A stretch of 64,000 nt of DNA from Onchidella celtica. Lineage: Eukaryota > Mollusca > Gastropoda > Systellommatophora > Onchidiidae. The stretch's first letter is position 1. Each line of letters begins with the position of its first letter. The notes under the pieces were generated by a model. It made no database searches. It was not told the DNA's origin and worked only from the letters and a program-made list of their open reading frames with translations. Positions 43,679 through 57,085 of the stretch are shown here, in pieces. A program made the position numbers and the translations under genes. The stretch lies in NCBI GenBank assembly GCA_963931925.1, contig OZ007582.1, positions 21,085,224-21,149,223 on the forward strand, given 5' to 3'.

Positions 43679-44871
43679 TGTCACAAATCCCAGACTGGGA
43701 GATGTAATAAGTATGACAGGACACAATCACGAACAAACAAGTTTAACACTTAACAGAACAACCCATCAGACTCACACATTTATTAACATAATTATACATA
43801 TAATAGCGCAATTACATACATTATATTATTGAAATGACTGCCGTACAACGGCCTTATTCTCACACACACGCTCCCTCGGATCCACAATCCGGTAGTTACT
43901 CCTAAAGGCACTTCGGCCTCAGCCTCTCCCCTCAGGGTCTTAATAACACATTAGTAAGTTACTGGCACCGCAGTCTCTCAATATCCCCTTCCTATTGTCA
44001 TACACCTTAGCACTCCCCTAGCACCTCAGCAGGGCAATAACACATTATTATTTCCATAGCCATCAACATGGCAACAACATAATATCAGTTCACTAGCCTA
44101 TCAACATGGCAACAATATAGTATCTCATTCACTCTCATATCTACGTCCCTGTCCGTGGCCTGACTGCCACGACTTTATGTGCCTCTACTGTCCTACACTG
44201 ACAGCCTCACTTCTGGCCTATGTGTGGCCTCCGGCCCTATGCTGGCCTATCCCCTGTGCTCATCGAGGTGGCTCTGCGGCCCGTCCCCGACACCTACAAG
44301 AATAACATTACATTGGTATAATACCCTACCATTTCTATTCACTCCACCTCTCCTTACAATCCATGAAGCGTACACACACTAGTTCACCTTTCACTCACCA
44401 CACATCTTACGGTAACACACTTCCATCGGAATACACACTACTCACTCGCGCTACAAATCCATGAACTCACTTTCATCTATCGCTCGTGGCGCACATTGCT
44501 ATATCCAATATCAAGGACTTCCACATTCCTCACATATACTTATTCACATCATGGTAATAGACGAATATAATATAATACATCAATCATAATAATCAATCAA
44601 CGTTCTACATACCAGTCATAACTGGAAAGACTCTCACTAGTCTTCTCGACTGCTTCCCCTTTATGTCCGCCCGATGGGCTATTATTCACAGATCCGATCC
44701 CTAGGACCTTCTAACTTGCAGTGATAGTATTACCGCGCTTTCGCCTCCTTCAGACCCCGCCCCCACTACTACTCACAACAGCACGCTTAACTTGCTGTCT
44801 ACTGTGAGCCTTTCTTACTCTACACCCGCTCTTTAGCAATCCCCTTAATTGCACTCACTCCACTCGTGACA
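43679..44871 (-). repeat. Element A LTR 1 (3' end of array)
   Basis: 1,193 bp from TGTCACAAAT to CACTCGTGACA on the plus strand, with short inverted ends TGTCAC/GTGACA. Next to it, at 44872-44895, the minus strand has TTTTTTTGGGGTGGGGGATGA, the polypurine tract. Confidence 0.93.
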
Positions 44872-45229
44872 TCATCCCCCACCCCAAAAAAATTAATGCA
44901 ATTAATTTCAAATCGCATCAAGATGACTGTCAACGAGTGAGCGAGAGCAATACCTACACTAAAAAAAAACTGACCTAGCAGTTCCCCTAGTATATAAAAT
45001 ACCGAAATCAGGGGAAAATATGGGGATCAATATGGTCTGAAATATGCATATATGTGTCACCTCATGAATAGCTAACTAAACACAATATCTAATACAGAGT
45101 CAAAAACCATTCAACCTATCAACCGTTCTTCATATCATATTTATAATGTCAATATTTTAAAGTCGACTCATTCACACAGATCCTGTCAATGTTCCTGTCC
45201 TCCGATGTATAAGCTCCTGAAATCTTCCC

Positions 45230-48200
45230 CTAGGCTCGACTAAGGTAGTCGGCGATATGATTGCTGGTTCCTGGAATTGGTTGAATAACGAAGGTATACG
45301 GCTGCAAAGCCAATGCCCATCTAGACAAGCGTGGGCTGGACGAACGATTCTTCGACAAAAATGTCAGTGGCTTGTGGTCTGTCTGGATACAAAATTCTCG
45401 TCCCATGAGATAACGTCCTAATTTCTGGACGGACCAGACAATGGCAAGACACTCACGCTCTATCACAGAATACTTTCTTTCTCTCTGCAATAACTTCCTA
45501 CTGACATAACATACAGGATGGAGACATTCGTTCTTCTCCTGTAGAAGACAAGCGCCGACACCAGAGTCCGACGCATCCGTTCTGAGGATAAAATTAGATC
45601 GAAAATCGGGTAATATCAGAATGGGTGACGATGATAATGCTGTCACCAAATTATCAAATGATGTCTGACATTCAGACGTCCACTGGACCTTATCGGGTTG
45701 TCCCTTCTTAGTAAGGTCAGTAAGAGAAGATGACAAGGAGGAAAAATTTGGAATGAACTTTCTGTAATAATTTAAAATTCCCACTAAGCTTCTGACTTGT
45801 TTCTTTGTTTTAGGGATTTGCAACCCTACTAACTTGTCAATTTTTGTTACTTCAGGTCTCTGAACGCCTCTACCCACAATATGTCCTAAGAATACTATCT
45901 CTGGACATGCCAAATCCATCTTTGCGGGTTTAGCCGTTAACCCAAAATGACGTAATCGTTGAAAAATTACTGTTAGTGTCTGAATATGCTCAGACCATGT
46001 CGACGTATGGCATGCTATATCATCAAAGAATGACACGACATTAGGTATGTCCTTCAACACTAGTATGAGAATACAGATACTCTGGTCTCTCATGAAACCT
46101 CTGCAGCATATCAACGTGGAAAACCTTTACTGATCCATCAATGTGGATAGCGTAATCTACCCTCGAAACAATTCGCTCAATAACATAAGGACCTTTCCAT
46201 GTCATCAATAACTTATTATGGTCCGTAGGTAACAACAATAGGACCTTGTCTCCTGGCTTAAAAATTCTCAGTTTAGATCCTCTATCTTTATAGCTCTTTG
46301 CTCTTGCTGAAGCGATACTAGACGCTTCTTCTGCTATAGTGCGCGCTGAAGATAGTCTTTCTCTTAAATCAACAAGGTCTATCGAAACCTTTTTAACCGG
46401 CTCCGAAACCGTGGGGATCTTTTGACGAGGAGCCTGGGGTGTACGACCCTTATGCGTCGTCTTTTGGCACGCCCTGCACGTCTTACAGTATAACCGCACA
46501 TCTCTATGTATCGATGGCCAATAAAAATCTTTTAGAACTCTCTCCTTGGTTCTAGCACTTCCCATGTGACCCGCTAATGGAACATCATGGGCCAGACGCA
46601 ATACTGTAGCAATTAACGACCGTGGCACGACGACTTGCTTTAAAATTGAGGACACCGTTACATACTTACGGAACAGAATGCCCGCCTGAACAAAAAAAGA
46701 AGATGACCCGTTCTTATATCTCCTCGTTTTCTCGGTTCGCGCCTCCCCAAAGCATGGGTTTAATGATGGGTCCTCCCTTTGTAATTTCGCCAAGCGCTCT
46801 GGCGTGATATCTAGGTTGACCGCTGGCGTAGCCAAAGGTCTAATCTTGTCTTTATCGGCTACCCGTCGGCGTGTTTCGACCGCGGCGCAAAAGTCAATAC
46901 CTTTTGATTGCGACCATGCTTGCACGTTCTCATCGGAAGGGGAACCTACCCGCGATACATTCCCAATGATGAGCTGGGCGCCTGGAAAACAACCAACGAC
47001 TGCTTCGACTTCCCCGCTAAGGAAAGGTGTATCTATCATTATTCTTGCCATGGGTAATTTCTCAATGGCCCCCGAAAATTGGATGCACGGGACAGTCTCA
47101 CCTGTAAGCTGTGAATCCCGAATGCAATCCCTATGCACTCCCACAACGGTAGATCCCGTATCTCGTAAAACCGAGACCGGTTCGTCCCCAACAAACCCCG
47201 GATAAACCCTAAGACCACCTCCTGTATGACATGAATTTATAACGGGGATCTTTCTCCCACAAGGTAAAACACCGGAAGATAATAACTTCTCACAACTGGG
47301 ACACTTAGAATACTGTCCGCCTCCGTTGTCCGATGTAACGCACGCAGCCGCATGATGAAATTTATTTGGGGAACATGGACTGGAGCCACTGTCCGCGTTC
47401 GCCGCTATCCTACCTGCAGGGCAGTTCACGCTGATGTGATCTGCTCTTCCGCAGTTCCAACACTTCGCGGCTCTACACTCGCGGGAAAAGTGACCCACGC
47501 GTCCGCAAGTCCAACACTCCGCTCCCTGTGCTGCCCTAGGCCTGGGTCCCCGTGACCCATCGCGACCGGAACTAGAGTCCCTATGCCGTCGGTTATCGGC
47601 AAAGGTTACGACTCGCCCCCGGCCATTACCGCGACCTAGCCCTCCTGCTCGGTCAAACTTACCGGATCCATATGCCGGTGATTGGTGATAGCCCCTACGC
47701 TGCCCCTGGGCTTGCCCGCTATAGGCGCCACGCTGACGCGACCTGTCCCCAAGTCCTGCCGGCGACCCCTCGACAACGGCGACGTACCCAGCATCTTGGA
47801 CGTACGCCCTGGCGACTGGTTTGGACGGATGCGCCGTACGGTATGCCTCCGCCAACTTAGACGCCTCCTGCACCGTCGCGGGTTCGTTCTCTTTCAGGAA
47901 AGCCACCAGATCTTTGTGGCACGACGCGTACAGCTGGTCACGGATCATTAAGTCTTTCAGTTTAGCAAAATCCGTGCCCACATGCGCCAAGTCTACCCAG
48001 TTCGCGAAATACTCCGTCAGTCTCGCGACGAAGGCAGCAAAGTCCTCCCTGGTATCTGCACGTGCTCGCCTAAACTGCTCCCGGAAATATTCCTCGGTAC
48101 GCGCAAATCGGCGAAGCAGCAAAGCCTTCAGCTTCTCGTAATCTTGTACGTCTTCGCGCTGTAGCTCTTTAAAGTATGTTAACGCTCGCCCCTGCAATAG

Positions 48201-48620
48201 CGACGCCAGGTACGTGGCCCATAGTTCCTTATTTTCCCCCCATTGCAATTGTGCGTTCAGTTCGAACCTGTAAAGGAAGGCGTCTATGTCGTCCTTCCGG
48301 TCGTCGAACGTAGGGAGCTTAATCCTAACGCCACCTTTATTGGGTACCTGCCGCTCAACTGTTTCTGTTGGCGCACTCTTTTTGATTTCCAACTCCGCTA
48401 TTCTTACTCGCGCGTCTGTCTCCCGCTCTTGAGCTTCTATCTCCTTTAACTTTAACTCCCTCTCCTGAGCCTTATCCTGTCTCTCCTGCTCCTCTCGCTC
48501 TCTATCCTTAGCACGCTCATCGCGCATTTCTGCCTGCTGTTCTTTAATCCAGCCGCGTAGCTCGTCTCCCTCAAGGCCAAGTTCCTTACCCAACTTCATT
48601 AGTTGTTGGAGTTCCGCCAT
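45230..48620 (-). pseudogene. Element A gag-pol region, unit 1 (broken)
   Basis: Starts at ATG 48620: a charged helix rich in Arg/Glu, a capsid-like region (LPTFDDRKDDIDAFLYRFE), Gly/Arg-rich linker and two CCHC knuckles (CWTCGRVGHFSREC, CWNCGRADHISVNC). A protease (VLRDTGST), the integrase HHCC finger (HDVPLAGHMG ... CKTCRACQ) and GPY-like module (TWKGPYVIE), part of RT (FFDDI) and RNaseH (RTDASDSG, ERECLAIVW, TDHKPL) follow. Pol is reduced and the unit is broken at a few points. Mobilisation by an intact relative would have been needed. Confidence 0.85.
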
Positions 48621-49607
48621 TTCACAGATTTATGGTTATGGTATGTATACTATGAAAACGGCTACCCTGTCGGTATGATCACTAACCAGAGACCTGAAAC
48701 TATGTCACTATAATAGCAACACCCACTTGTCTCGAATACAATTCAGAAATTTACGTACTTCCTAACTAATTCTATATTTATAAAATATATAGCACTATTA
48801 ATAATAAAAAAAAAATAGAAAAGACAAGAATGAAGAAATACAGTAGAAGGACCACAAGTACGTCAAGGACAACGAACCAGACTAGGACAAAGCTTCTACA
48901 AAAAAAAAACTATAATGGAAAAAAAAATGCAACCTACTACGCCGATTCCACAACACGGTACAAACAAGAACAGAGTCTGAAAAAAAAGAACGTATCTACA
49001 GATAGGTAGAAAGAGGGACAAGAGAATACGTCTTCCTGCGGAACAGAGAAGATATCGACGATACAACTAAACAAAAATACAGGTCCCTACAGAACTGTTC
49101 GCTGTGATGAACGAAGTTCCAAGTTTCCCACACCTTTTAAAAAAGGATAAACTAAGTTCAACACAGCAAACCCGCGCCACCGCCCGTATAACCTATAACG
49201 ACAACAAAAACAGCAAAAACAGGGAAAAAGACAGATTAAAGGAACAGCCCAAAATCCAGGGCACAAAAATTTTGACTTTCACTTAACTTTCAATTTTTGA
49301 AATTTTGAGCAAAACTCCTCCCTTTAATCGGAGCTCTGGCTGCTCGTCTCCTCAGGCTGCACGCACACACTCTGGAAAGTTTAAATACACATTAATACCT
49401 ATTCATAGCAATACATGCATCAATACATATTCATCAATATACATAAATCATATCATGAAATGTCCATTCATCCAACGAACAAGACAGCACAAATACCTAC
49501 TACTAACTAACTACAACTAAATATTACGAAAACGGACGAGTCACAATGGACGAGCCCCCAGTGTCACAACGGACGAGCCCCCAGTGTCACAACGGACGAG
49601 CCCCCAG
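48621..49607 (-). other. Element A leader, unit 1
   Basis: About 1 kb of noncoding leader between the 5' LTR of the unit (49608-50800) and gag, A-rich on the plus strand. It ends with the repeated primer-site/LTR-end block at 49548-49607. Confidence 0.6.
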
Positions 49608-49612
49608 TGTCA
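49548..49612 (-). repeat. Repeated primer-site/LTR-end junction, unit 1
   Basis: A 23-bp unit, plus strand GGACGAGCCCCCA then GTGTCACAAC, starts at 49548, 49571 and 49594. The last runs into the LTR. GGACGAGCCCCCA equals the 3' end of tRNA-Pro, and TGTCACAA is the LTR edge, so the primer-site/LTR junction is present three times. A partial fourth (GGACGAG then TCACAAT) precedes it. Confidence 0.85.
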
Positions 49613-50800
49613 CAAATCCCAGACTGGGAGATGTAATAAGTATGACAGGACACAATCACGAACAAACAAGTTTAACACTTAACAGAACAACCCATCAGAC
49701 TCACACATTTATTAACATAATTATACATATAATAGCGCAATTACATACATTATATTATTGAAATGACTGCCGTACAACGGCCTTATTCTCACACACACGC
49801 TCCCTCGGATCCACAATCCGGTAGTTACTCCTAAAGGCACTTCGGCCTCAGCCTCTCCCCTCAGGGTCTTAATAACACATTAGTAAGTTACTGGCACCGC
49901 AGTCTCTCAATATCCCCTTCCTATTGTCATACACCTTAGCACTCCCCTAGCACCTCAGCAGGGCAATAACACATTATTATTTCCATAGCCATCAACATGG
50001 CAACAACATAATATCAGTTCACTAGCCTATCAACATGGCAACAATATAGTATCTCATTCACTCTCATATCTACGTCCCTGTCCGTGGCCTGACTGCCACG
50101 ACTTTATGTGCCTCTACTGTCCTACACTGACAGCCTCACTTCTGGCCTATGTGTGGCCTCCGGCCCTATGCTGGCCTATCCCCTGTGCTCATCGAGGTGG
50201 CTCTGCGGCCCGTCCCCGACACCTACAAGAATAACATTACATTGGTATAATACCCTACCATTTCTATTCACTCCACCTCTCCTTACAATCCATGAAGCGT
50301 ACACACACTAGTTCACCTTTCACTCACCACACATCTTACGGTAACACACTTCCATCGGAATACACACTACTCACTCGCGCTACAAATCCATGAACTCACT
50401 TTCATCTATCGCTCGTGGCGCACATTGCTATATCCAATATCAAGGACTTCCACATTCCTCACATATACTTATTCACATCATGGTAATAGACGAATATAAT
50501 ATAATACATCAATCATAATAATCAATCAACGTTCTACATACCAGTCATAACTGGAAAGACTCTCACTAGTCTTCTCGACTGCTTCCCCTTTATGTCCGCC
50601 CGATGGGCTATTATTCACAGATCCGATCCCTAGGACCTTCTAACTTGCAGTGATAGTATTACCGCGCTTTCGCCTCCTTCAGACCCCGCCCCCACTACTA
50701 CTCACAACAGCACGCTTAACTTGCTGTCTACTGTGAGCCTTTCTTACTCTACACCCGCTCTTTAGCAATCCCCTTAATTGCACTCACTCCACTCGTGACA
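49608..50800 (-). repeat. Element A LTR 2 (shared by units 1 and 2)
   Basis: 1,193 bp; I see no difference from LTR 1. The polypurine tract of unit 2 abuts at 50801. Confidence 0.93.
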
Positions 50801-51158
50801 TCATCCCCCACCCCAAAAAAATTAATGCAATTAATTTCAAATCGCATCAAGATGACTGTCAACGAGTGAGCGAGAGCAATACCTACACTAAAAAAAAACT
50901 GACCTAGCAGTTCCCCTAGTATATAAAATACCGAAATCAGGGGAAAATATGGGGATCAATATGGTCTGAAATATGCATATATGTGTCACCTCATGAATAG
51001 CTAACTAAACACAATATCTAATACAGAGTCAAAAACCATTCAACCTATCAACCGTTCTTCATATCATATTTATAATGTCAATATTTTAAAGTCGACTCAT
51101 TCACACAGATCCTGTCAATGTTCCTGTCCTCCGATGTATAAGCTCCTGAAATCTTCCC

Positions 51159-54100
51159 CTAGGCTCGACTAAGGTAGTCGGCGATATGATTGCTGGTTCC
51201 TGGAATTGGTTGAATAACGAAGGTATACGGCTGCAAAGCCAATGCCCATCTAGACAAGCGTGGGCTGGACGAACGATTCTTCGACAAAAATGTCAGTGGC
51301 TTGTGGTCTGTCTGGATACAAAATTCTCGTCCCATGAGATAACGTCCTAATTTCTGGACGGACCAGACAATGGCAAGACACTCACGCTCTATCACAGAAT
51401 ACTTTCTTTCTCTCTGCAATAACTTCCTACTGACATAACATACAGGATGGAGACATTCGTTCTTCTCCTGTAGAAGACAAGCGCCGACACCAGAGTCCGA
51501 CGCATCCGTTCTGAGGATAAAATTAGATCGAAAATCGGGTAATATCAGAATGGGTGACGATGATAATGCTGTCACCAAATTATCAAATGATGTCTGACAT
51601 TCAGACGTCCACTGGACCTTATCGGGTTGTCCCTTCTTAGTAAGGTCAGTAAGAGAAGATGACAAGGAGGAAAAATTTGGAATGAACTTTCTGTAATAAT
51701 TTAAAATTCCCACTAAGCTTCTGACTTGTTTCTTTGTTTTAGGGATTTGCAACCCTACTAACTTGTCAATTTTTGTTACTTCAGGTCTCTGAACGCCTCT
51801 ACCCACAATATGTCCTAAGAATACTATCTCTGGACATGCCAAATCCATCTTTGCGGGTTTAGCCGTTAACCCAAAATGACGTAATCGTTGAAAAATTACT
51901 GTTAGTGTCTGAATATGCTCAGACCATGTCGACGTATGGCATGCTATATCATCAAAGAATGACACGACATTAGGTATGTCCTTCAACACTAGTATGAGAA
52001 TACAGATACTCTGGTCTCTCATGAAACCTCTGCAGCATATCAACGTGGAAAACCTTTACTGATCCATCAATGTGGATAGCGTAATCTACCCTCGAAACAA
52101 TTCGCTCAATAACATAAGGACCTTTCCATGTCATCAATAACTTATTATGGTCCGTAGGTAACAACAATAGGACCTTGTCTCCTGGCTTAAAAATTCTCAG
52201 TTTAGATCCTCTATCTTTATAGCTCTTTGCTCTTGCTGAAGCGATACTAGACGCTTCTTCTGCTATAGTGCGCGCTGAAGATAGTCTTTCTCTTAAATCA
52301 ACAAGGTCTATCGAAACCTTTTTAACCGGCTCCGAAACCGTGGGGATCTTTTGACGAGGAGCCTGGGGTGTACGACCCTTATGCGTCGTCTTTTGGCACG
52401 CCCTGCACGTCTTACAGTATAACCGCACATCTCTATGTATCGATGGCCAATAAAAATCTTTTAGAACTCTCTCCTTGGTTCTAGCACTTCCCATGTGACC
52501 CGCTAATGGAACATCATGGGCCAGACGCAATACTGTAGCAATTAACGACCGTGGCACGACGACTTGCTTTAAAATTGAGGACACCGTTACATACTTACGG
52601 AACAGAATGCCCGCCTGAACAAAAAAAGAAGATGACCCGTTCTTATATCTCCTCGTTTTCTCGGTTCGCGCCTCCCCAAAGCATGGGTTTAATGATGGGT
52701 CCTCCCTTTGTAATTTCGCCAAGCGCTCTGGCGTGATATCTAGGTTGACCGCTGGCGTAGCCAAAGGTCTAATCTTGTCTTTATCGGCTACCCGTCGGCG
52801 TGTTTCGACCGCGGCGCAAAAGTCAATACCTTTTGATTGCGACCATGCTTGCACGTTCTCATCGGAAGGGGAACCTACCCGCGATACATTCCCAATGATG
52901 AGCTGGGCGCCTGGAAAACAACCAACGACTGCTTCGACTTCCCCGCTAAGGAAAGGTGTATCTATCATTATTCTTGCCATGGGTAATTTCTCAATGGCCC
53001 CCGAAAATTGGATGCACGGGACAGTCTCACCTGTAAGCTGTGAATCCCGAATGCAATCCCTATGCACTCCCACAACGGTAGATCCCGTATCTCGTAAAAC
53101 CGAGACCGGTTCGTCCCCAACAAACCCCGGATAAACCCTAAGACCACCTCCTGTATGACATGAATTTATAACGGGGATCTTTCTCCCACAAGGTAAAACA
53201 CCGGAAGATAATAACTTCTCACAACTGGGACACTTAGAATACTGTCCGCCTCCGTTGTCCGATGTAACGCACGCAGCCGCATGATGAAATTTATTTGGGG
53301 AACATGGACTGGAGCCACTGTCCGCGTTCGCCGCTATCCTACCTGCAGGGCAGTTCACGCTGATGTGATCTGCTCTTCCGCAGTTCCAACACTTCGCGGC
53401 TCTACACTCGCGGGAAAAGTGACCCACGCGTCCGCAAGTCCAACACTCCGCTCCCTGTGCTGCCCTAGGCCTGGGTCCCCGTGACCCATCGCGACCGGAA
53501 CTAGAGTCCCTATGCCGTCGGTTATCGGCAAAGGTTACGACTCGCCCCCGGCCATTACCGCGACCTAGCCCTCCTGCTCGGTCAAACTTACCGGATCCAT
53601 ATGCCGGTGATTGGTGATAGCCCCTACGCTGCCCCTGGGCTTGCCCGCTATAGGCGCCACGCTGACGCGACCTGTCCCCAAGTCCTGCCGGCGACCCCTC
53701 GACAACGGCGACGTACCCAGCATCTTGGACGTACGCCCTGGCGACTGGTTTGGACGGATGCGCCGTACGGTATGCCTCCGCCAACTTAGACGCCTCCTGC
53801 ACCGTCGCGGGTTCGTTCTCTTTCAGGAAAGCCACCAGATCTTTGTGGCACGACGCGTACAGCTGGTCACGGATCATTAAGTCTTTCAGTTTAGCAAAAT
53901 CCGTGCCCACATGCGCCAAGTCTACCCAGTTCGCGAAATACTCCGTCAGTCTCGCGACGAAGGCAGCAAAGTCCTCCCTGGTATCTGCACGTGCTCGCCT
54001 AAACTGCTCCCGGAAATATTCCTCGGTACGCGCAAATCGGCGAAGCAGCAAAGCCTTCAGCTTCTCGTAATCTTGTACGTCTTCGCGCTGTAGCTCTTTA

Positions 54101-54549
54101 AAGTATGTTAACGCTCGCCCCTGCAATAGCGACGCCAGGTACGTGGCCCATAGTTCCTTATTTTCCCCCCATTGCAATTGTGCGTTCAGTTCGAACCTGT
54201 AAAGGAAGGCGTCTATGTCGTCCTTCCGGTCGTCGAACGTAGGGAGCTTAATCCTAACGCCACCTTTATTGGGTACCTGCCGCTCAACTGTTTCTGTTGG
54301 CGCACTCTTTTTGATTTCCAACTCCGCTATTCTTACTCGCGCGTCTGTCTCCCGCTCTTGAGCTTCTATCTCCTTTAACTTTAACTCCCTCTCCTGAGCC
54401 TTATCCTGTCTCTCCTGCTCCTCTCGCTCTCTATCCTTAGCACGCTCATCGCGCATTTCTGCCTGCTGTTCTTTAATCCAGCCGCGTAGCTCGTCTCCCT
54501 CAAGGCCAAGTTCCTTACCCAACTTCATTAGTTGTTGGAGTTCCGCCAT
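51159..54549 (-). pseudogene. Element A gag-pol region, unit 2 (broken)
   Basis: Same protein translations and the same reduced structure as unit 1. Starts at ATG 54549. Confidence 0.85.
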
Positions 54550-55474
54550 TTCACAGATTTATGGTTATGGTATGTATACTATGAAAACGGCTACCCTGTC
54601 GGTATGATCACTAACCAGAGACCTGAAACTATGTCACTATAATAGCAACACCCACTTGTCTCGAATACAATTCAGAAATTTACGTACTTCCTAACTAATT
54701 CTATATTTATAAAATATATAGCACTATTAATAATAAAAAAAAAATAGAAAAGACAAGAATGAAGAAATACAGTAGAAGGACCACAAGTACGTCAAGGACA
54801 ACGAACCAGACTAGGACAAAGCTTCTACAAAAAAAAAACTATAATGGAAAAAAAAATGCAACCTACTACGCCGATTCCACAACACGGTACAAACAAGAAC
54901 AGAGTCTGAAAAAAAAGAACGTATCTACAGATAGGTAGAAAGAGGGACAAGAGAATACGTCTTCCTGCGGAACAGAGAAGATATCGACGATACAACTAAA
55001 CAAAAATACAGGTCCCTACAGAACTGTTCGCTGTGATGAACGAAGTTCCAAGTTTCCCACACCTTTTAAAAAAGGATAAACTAAGTTCAACACAGCAAAC
55101 CCGCGCCACCGCCCGTATAACCTATAACGACAACAAAAACAGCAAAAACGGAAAAAGACAGATTAAAGGAACAGCCCAAAATCCAGGGCACAAAAATTTT
55201 GACTTTCACTTAACTTTCAATTTTTGAAATTTTGAGCAAAACTCCTCCCTTTAATCGGAGCTCTGGCTGCTCGTCTCCTCAGGCTGCACGCACACACTCT
55301 GGAAAGTTTAAATACACATTAATACCTATTCATAGCAATACATGCATCAATACATATTCATCAATATACATAAATCATATCATGAAATGTCCATTCATCC
55401 AACGAACAAGACAGCACAAATACCTACTACTAACTAACTACAACTAAATATTACGAAAACGGACGAGTCACAAT

Positions 55475-55539
55475 GGACGAGCCCCCAGTGTCACAACGGA
55501 CGAGCCCCCAGTGTCACAACGGACGAGCCCCCAGTGTCA
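55475..55539 (-). repeat. Repeated primer-site/LTR-end junction, unit 2
   Basis: Three 23-bp units as in unit 1 (starts 55475, 55498, 55521), preceded by the same partial copy. Confidence 0.85.
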
Positions 55540-56727
55540 CAAATCCCAGACTGGGAGATGTAATAAGTATGACAGGACACAATCACGAACAAACAAGTTT
55601 AACACTTAACAGAACAACCCATCAGACTCACACATTTATTAACATAATTATACATATAATAGCGCAATTACATACATTATATTATTGAAATGACTGCCGT
55701 ACAACGGCCTTATTCTCACACACACGCTCCCTCGGATCCACAATCCGGTAGTTACTCCTAAAGGCACTTCGGCCTCAGCCTCTCCCCTCAGGGTCTTAAT
55801 AACACATTAGTAAGTTACTGGCACCGCAGTCTCTCAATATCCCCTTCCTATTGTCATACACCTTAGCACTCCCCTAGCACCTCAGCAGGGCAATAACACA
55901 TTATTATTTCCATAGCCATCAACATGGCAACAACATAATATCAGTTCACTAGCCTATCAACATGGCAACAATATAGTATCTCATTCACTCTCATATCTAC
56001 GTCCCTGTCCGTGGCCTGACTGCCACGACTTTATGTGCCTCTACTGTCCTACACTGACAGCCTCACTTCTGGCCTATGTGTGGCCTCCGGCCCTATGCTG
56101 GCCTATCCCCTGTGCTCATCGAGGTGGCTCTGCGGCCCGTCCCCGACACCTACAAGAATAACATTACATTGGTATAATACCCTACCATTTCTATTCACTC
56201 CACCTCTCCTTACAATCCATGAAGCGTACACACACTAGTTCACCTTTCACTCACCACACATCTTACGGTAACACACTTCCATCGGAATACACACTACTCA
56301 CTCGCGCTACAAATCCATGAACTCACTTTCATCTATCGCTCGTGGCGCACATTGCTATATCCAATATCAAGGACTTCCACATTCCTCACATATACTTATT
56401 CACATCATGGTAATAGACGAATATAATATAATACATCAATCATAATAATCAATCAACGTTCTACATACCAGTCATAACTGGAAAGACTCTCACTAGTCTT
56501 CTCGACTGCTTCCCCTTTATGTCCGCCCGATGGGCTATTATTCACAGATCCGATCCCTAGGACCTTCTAACTTGCAGTGATAGTATTACCGCGCTTTCGC
56601 CTCCTTCAGACCCCGCCCCCACTACTACTCACAACAGCACGCTTAACTTGCTGTCTACTGTGAGCCTTTCTTACTCTACACCCGCTCTTTAGCAATCCCC
56701 TTAATTGCACTCACTCCACTCGTGACA
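55535..56727 (-). repeat. Element A LTR 3 (shared by units 2 and 3)
   Basis: 1,193 bp, indistinguishable from the other three by reading. Confidence 0.93.
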
Positions 56728-57085
56728 TCATCCCCCACCCCAAAAAAATTAATGCAATTAATTTCAAATCGCATCAAGATGACTGTCAACGAGTGAGCGA
56801 GAGCAATACCTACACTAAAAAAAAACTGACCTAGCAGTTCCCCTAGTATATAAAATACCGAAATCAGGGGAAAATATGGGGATCAATATGGTCTGAAATA
56901 TGCATATATGTGTCACCTCATGAATAGCTAACTAAACACAATATCTAATACAGAGTCAAAAACCATTCAACCTATCAACCGTTCTTCATATCATATTTAT
57001 AATGTCAATATTTTAAAGTCGACTCATTCACACAGATCCTGTCAATGTTCCTGTCCTCCGATGTATAAGCTCCTGAAATCTTCCC

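Noticed and set aside
44179-44382. 67-residue ORF within each A LTR
   Set aside because: Lies inside the LTR on the opposite strand to the element; repeated only because the LTR is repeated.
46622-48449. Plus-strand ORFs inside the A units (133, 106 and 89 residues and others, repeated three times)
   Set aside because: Antisense shadows of the GC-rich gag-protease region, with no domain of their own.
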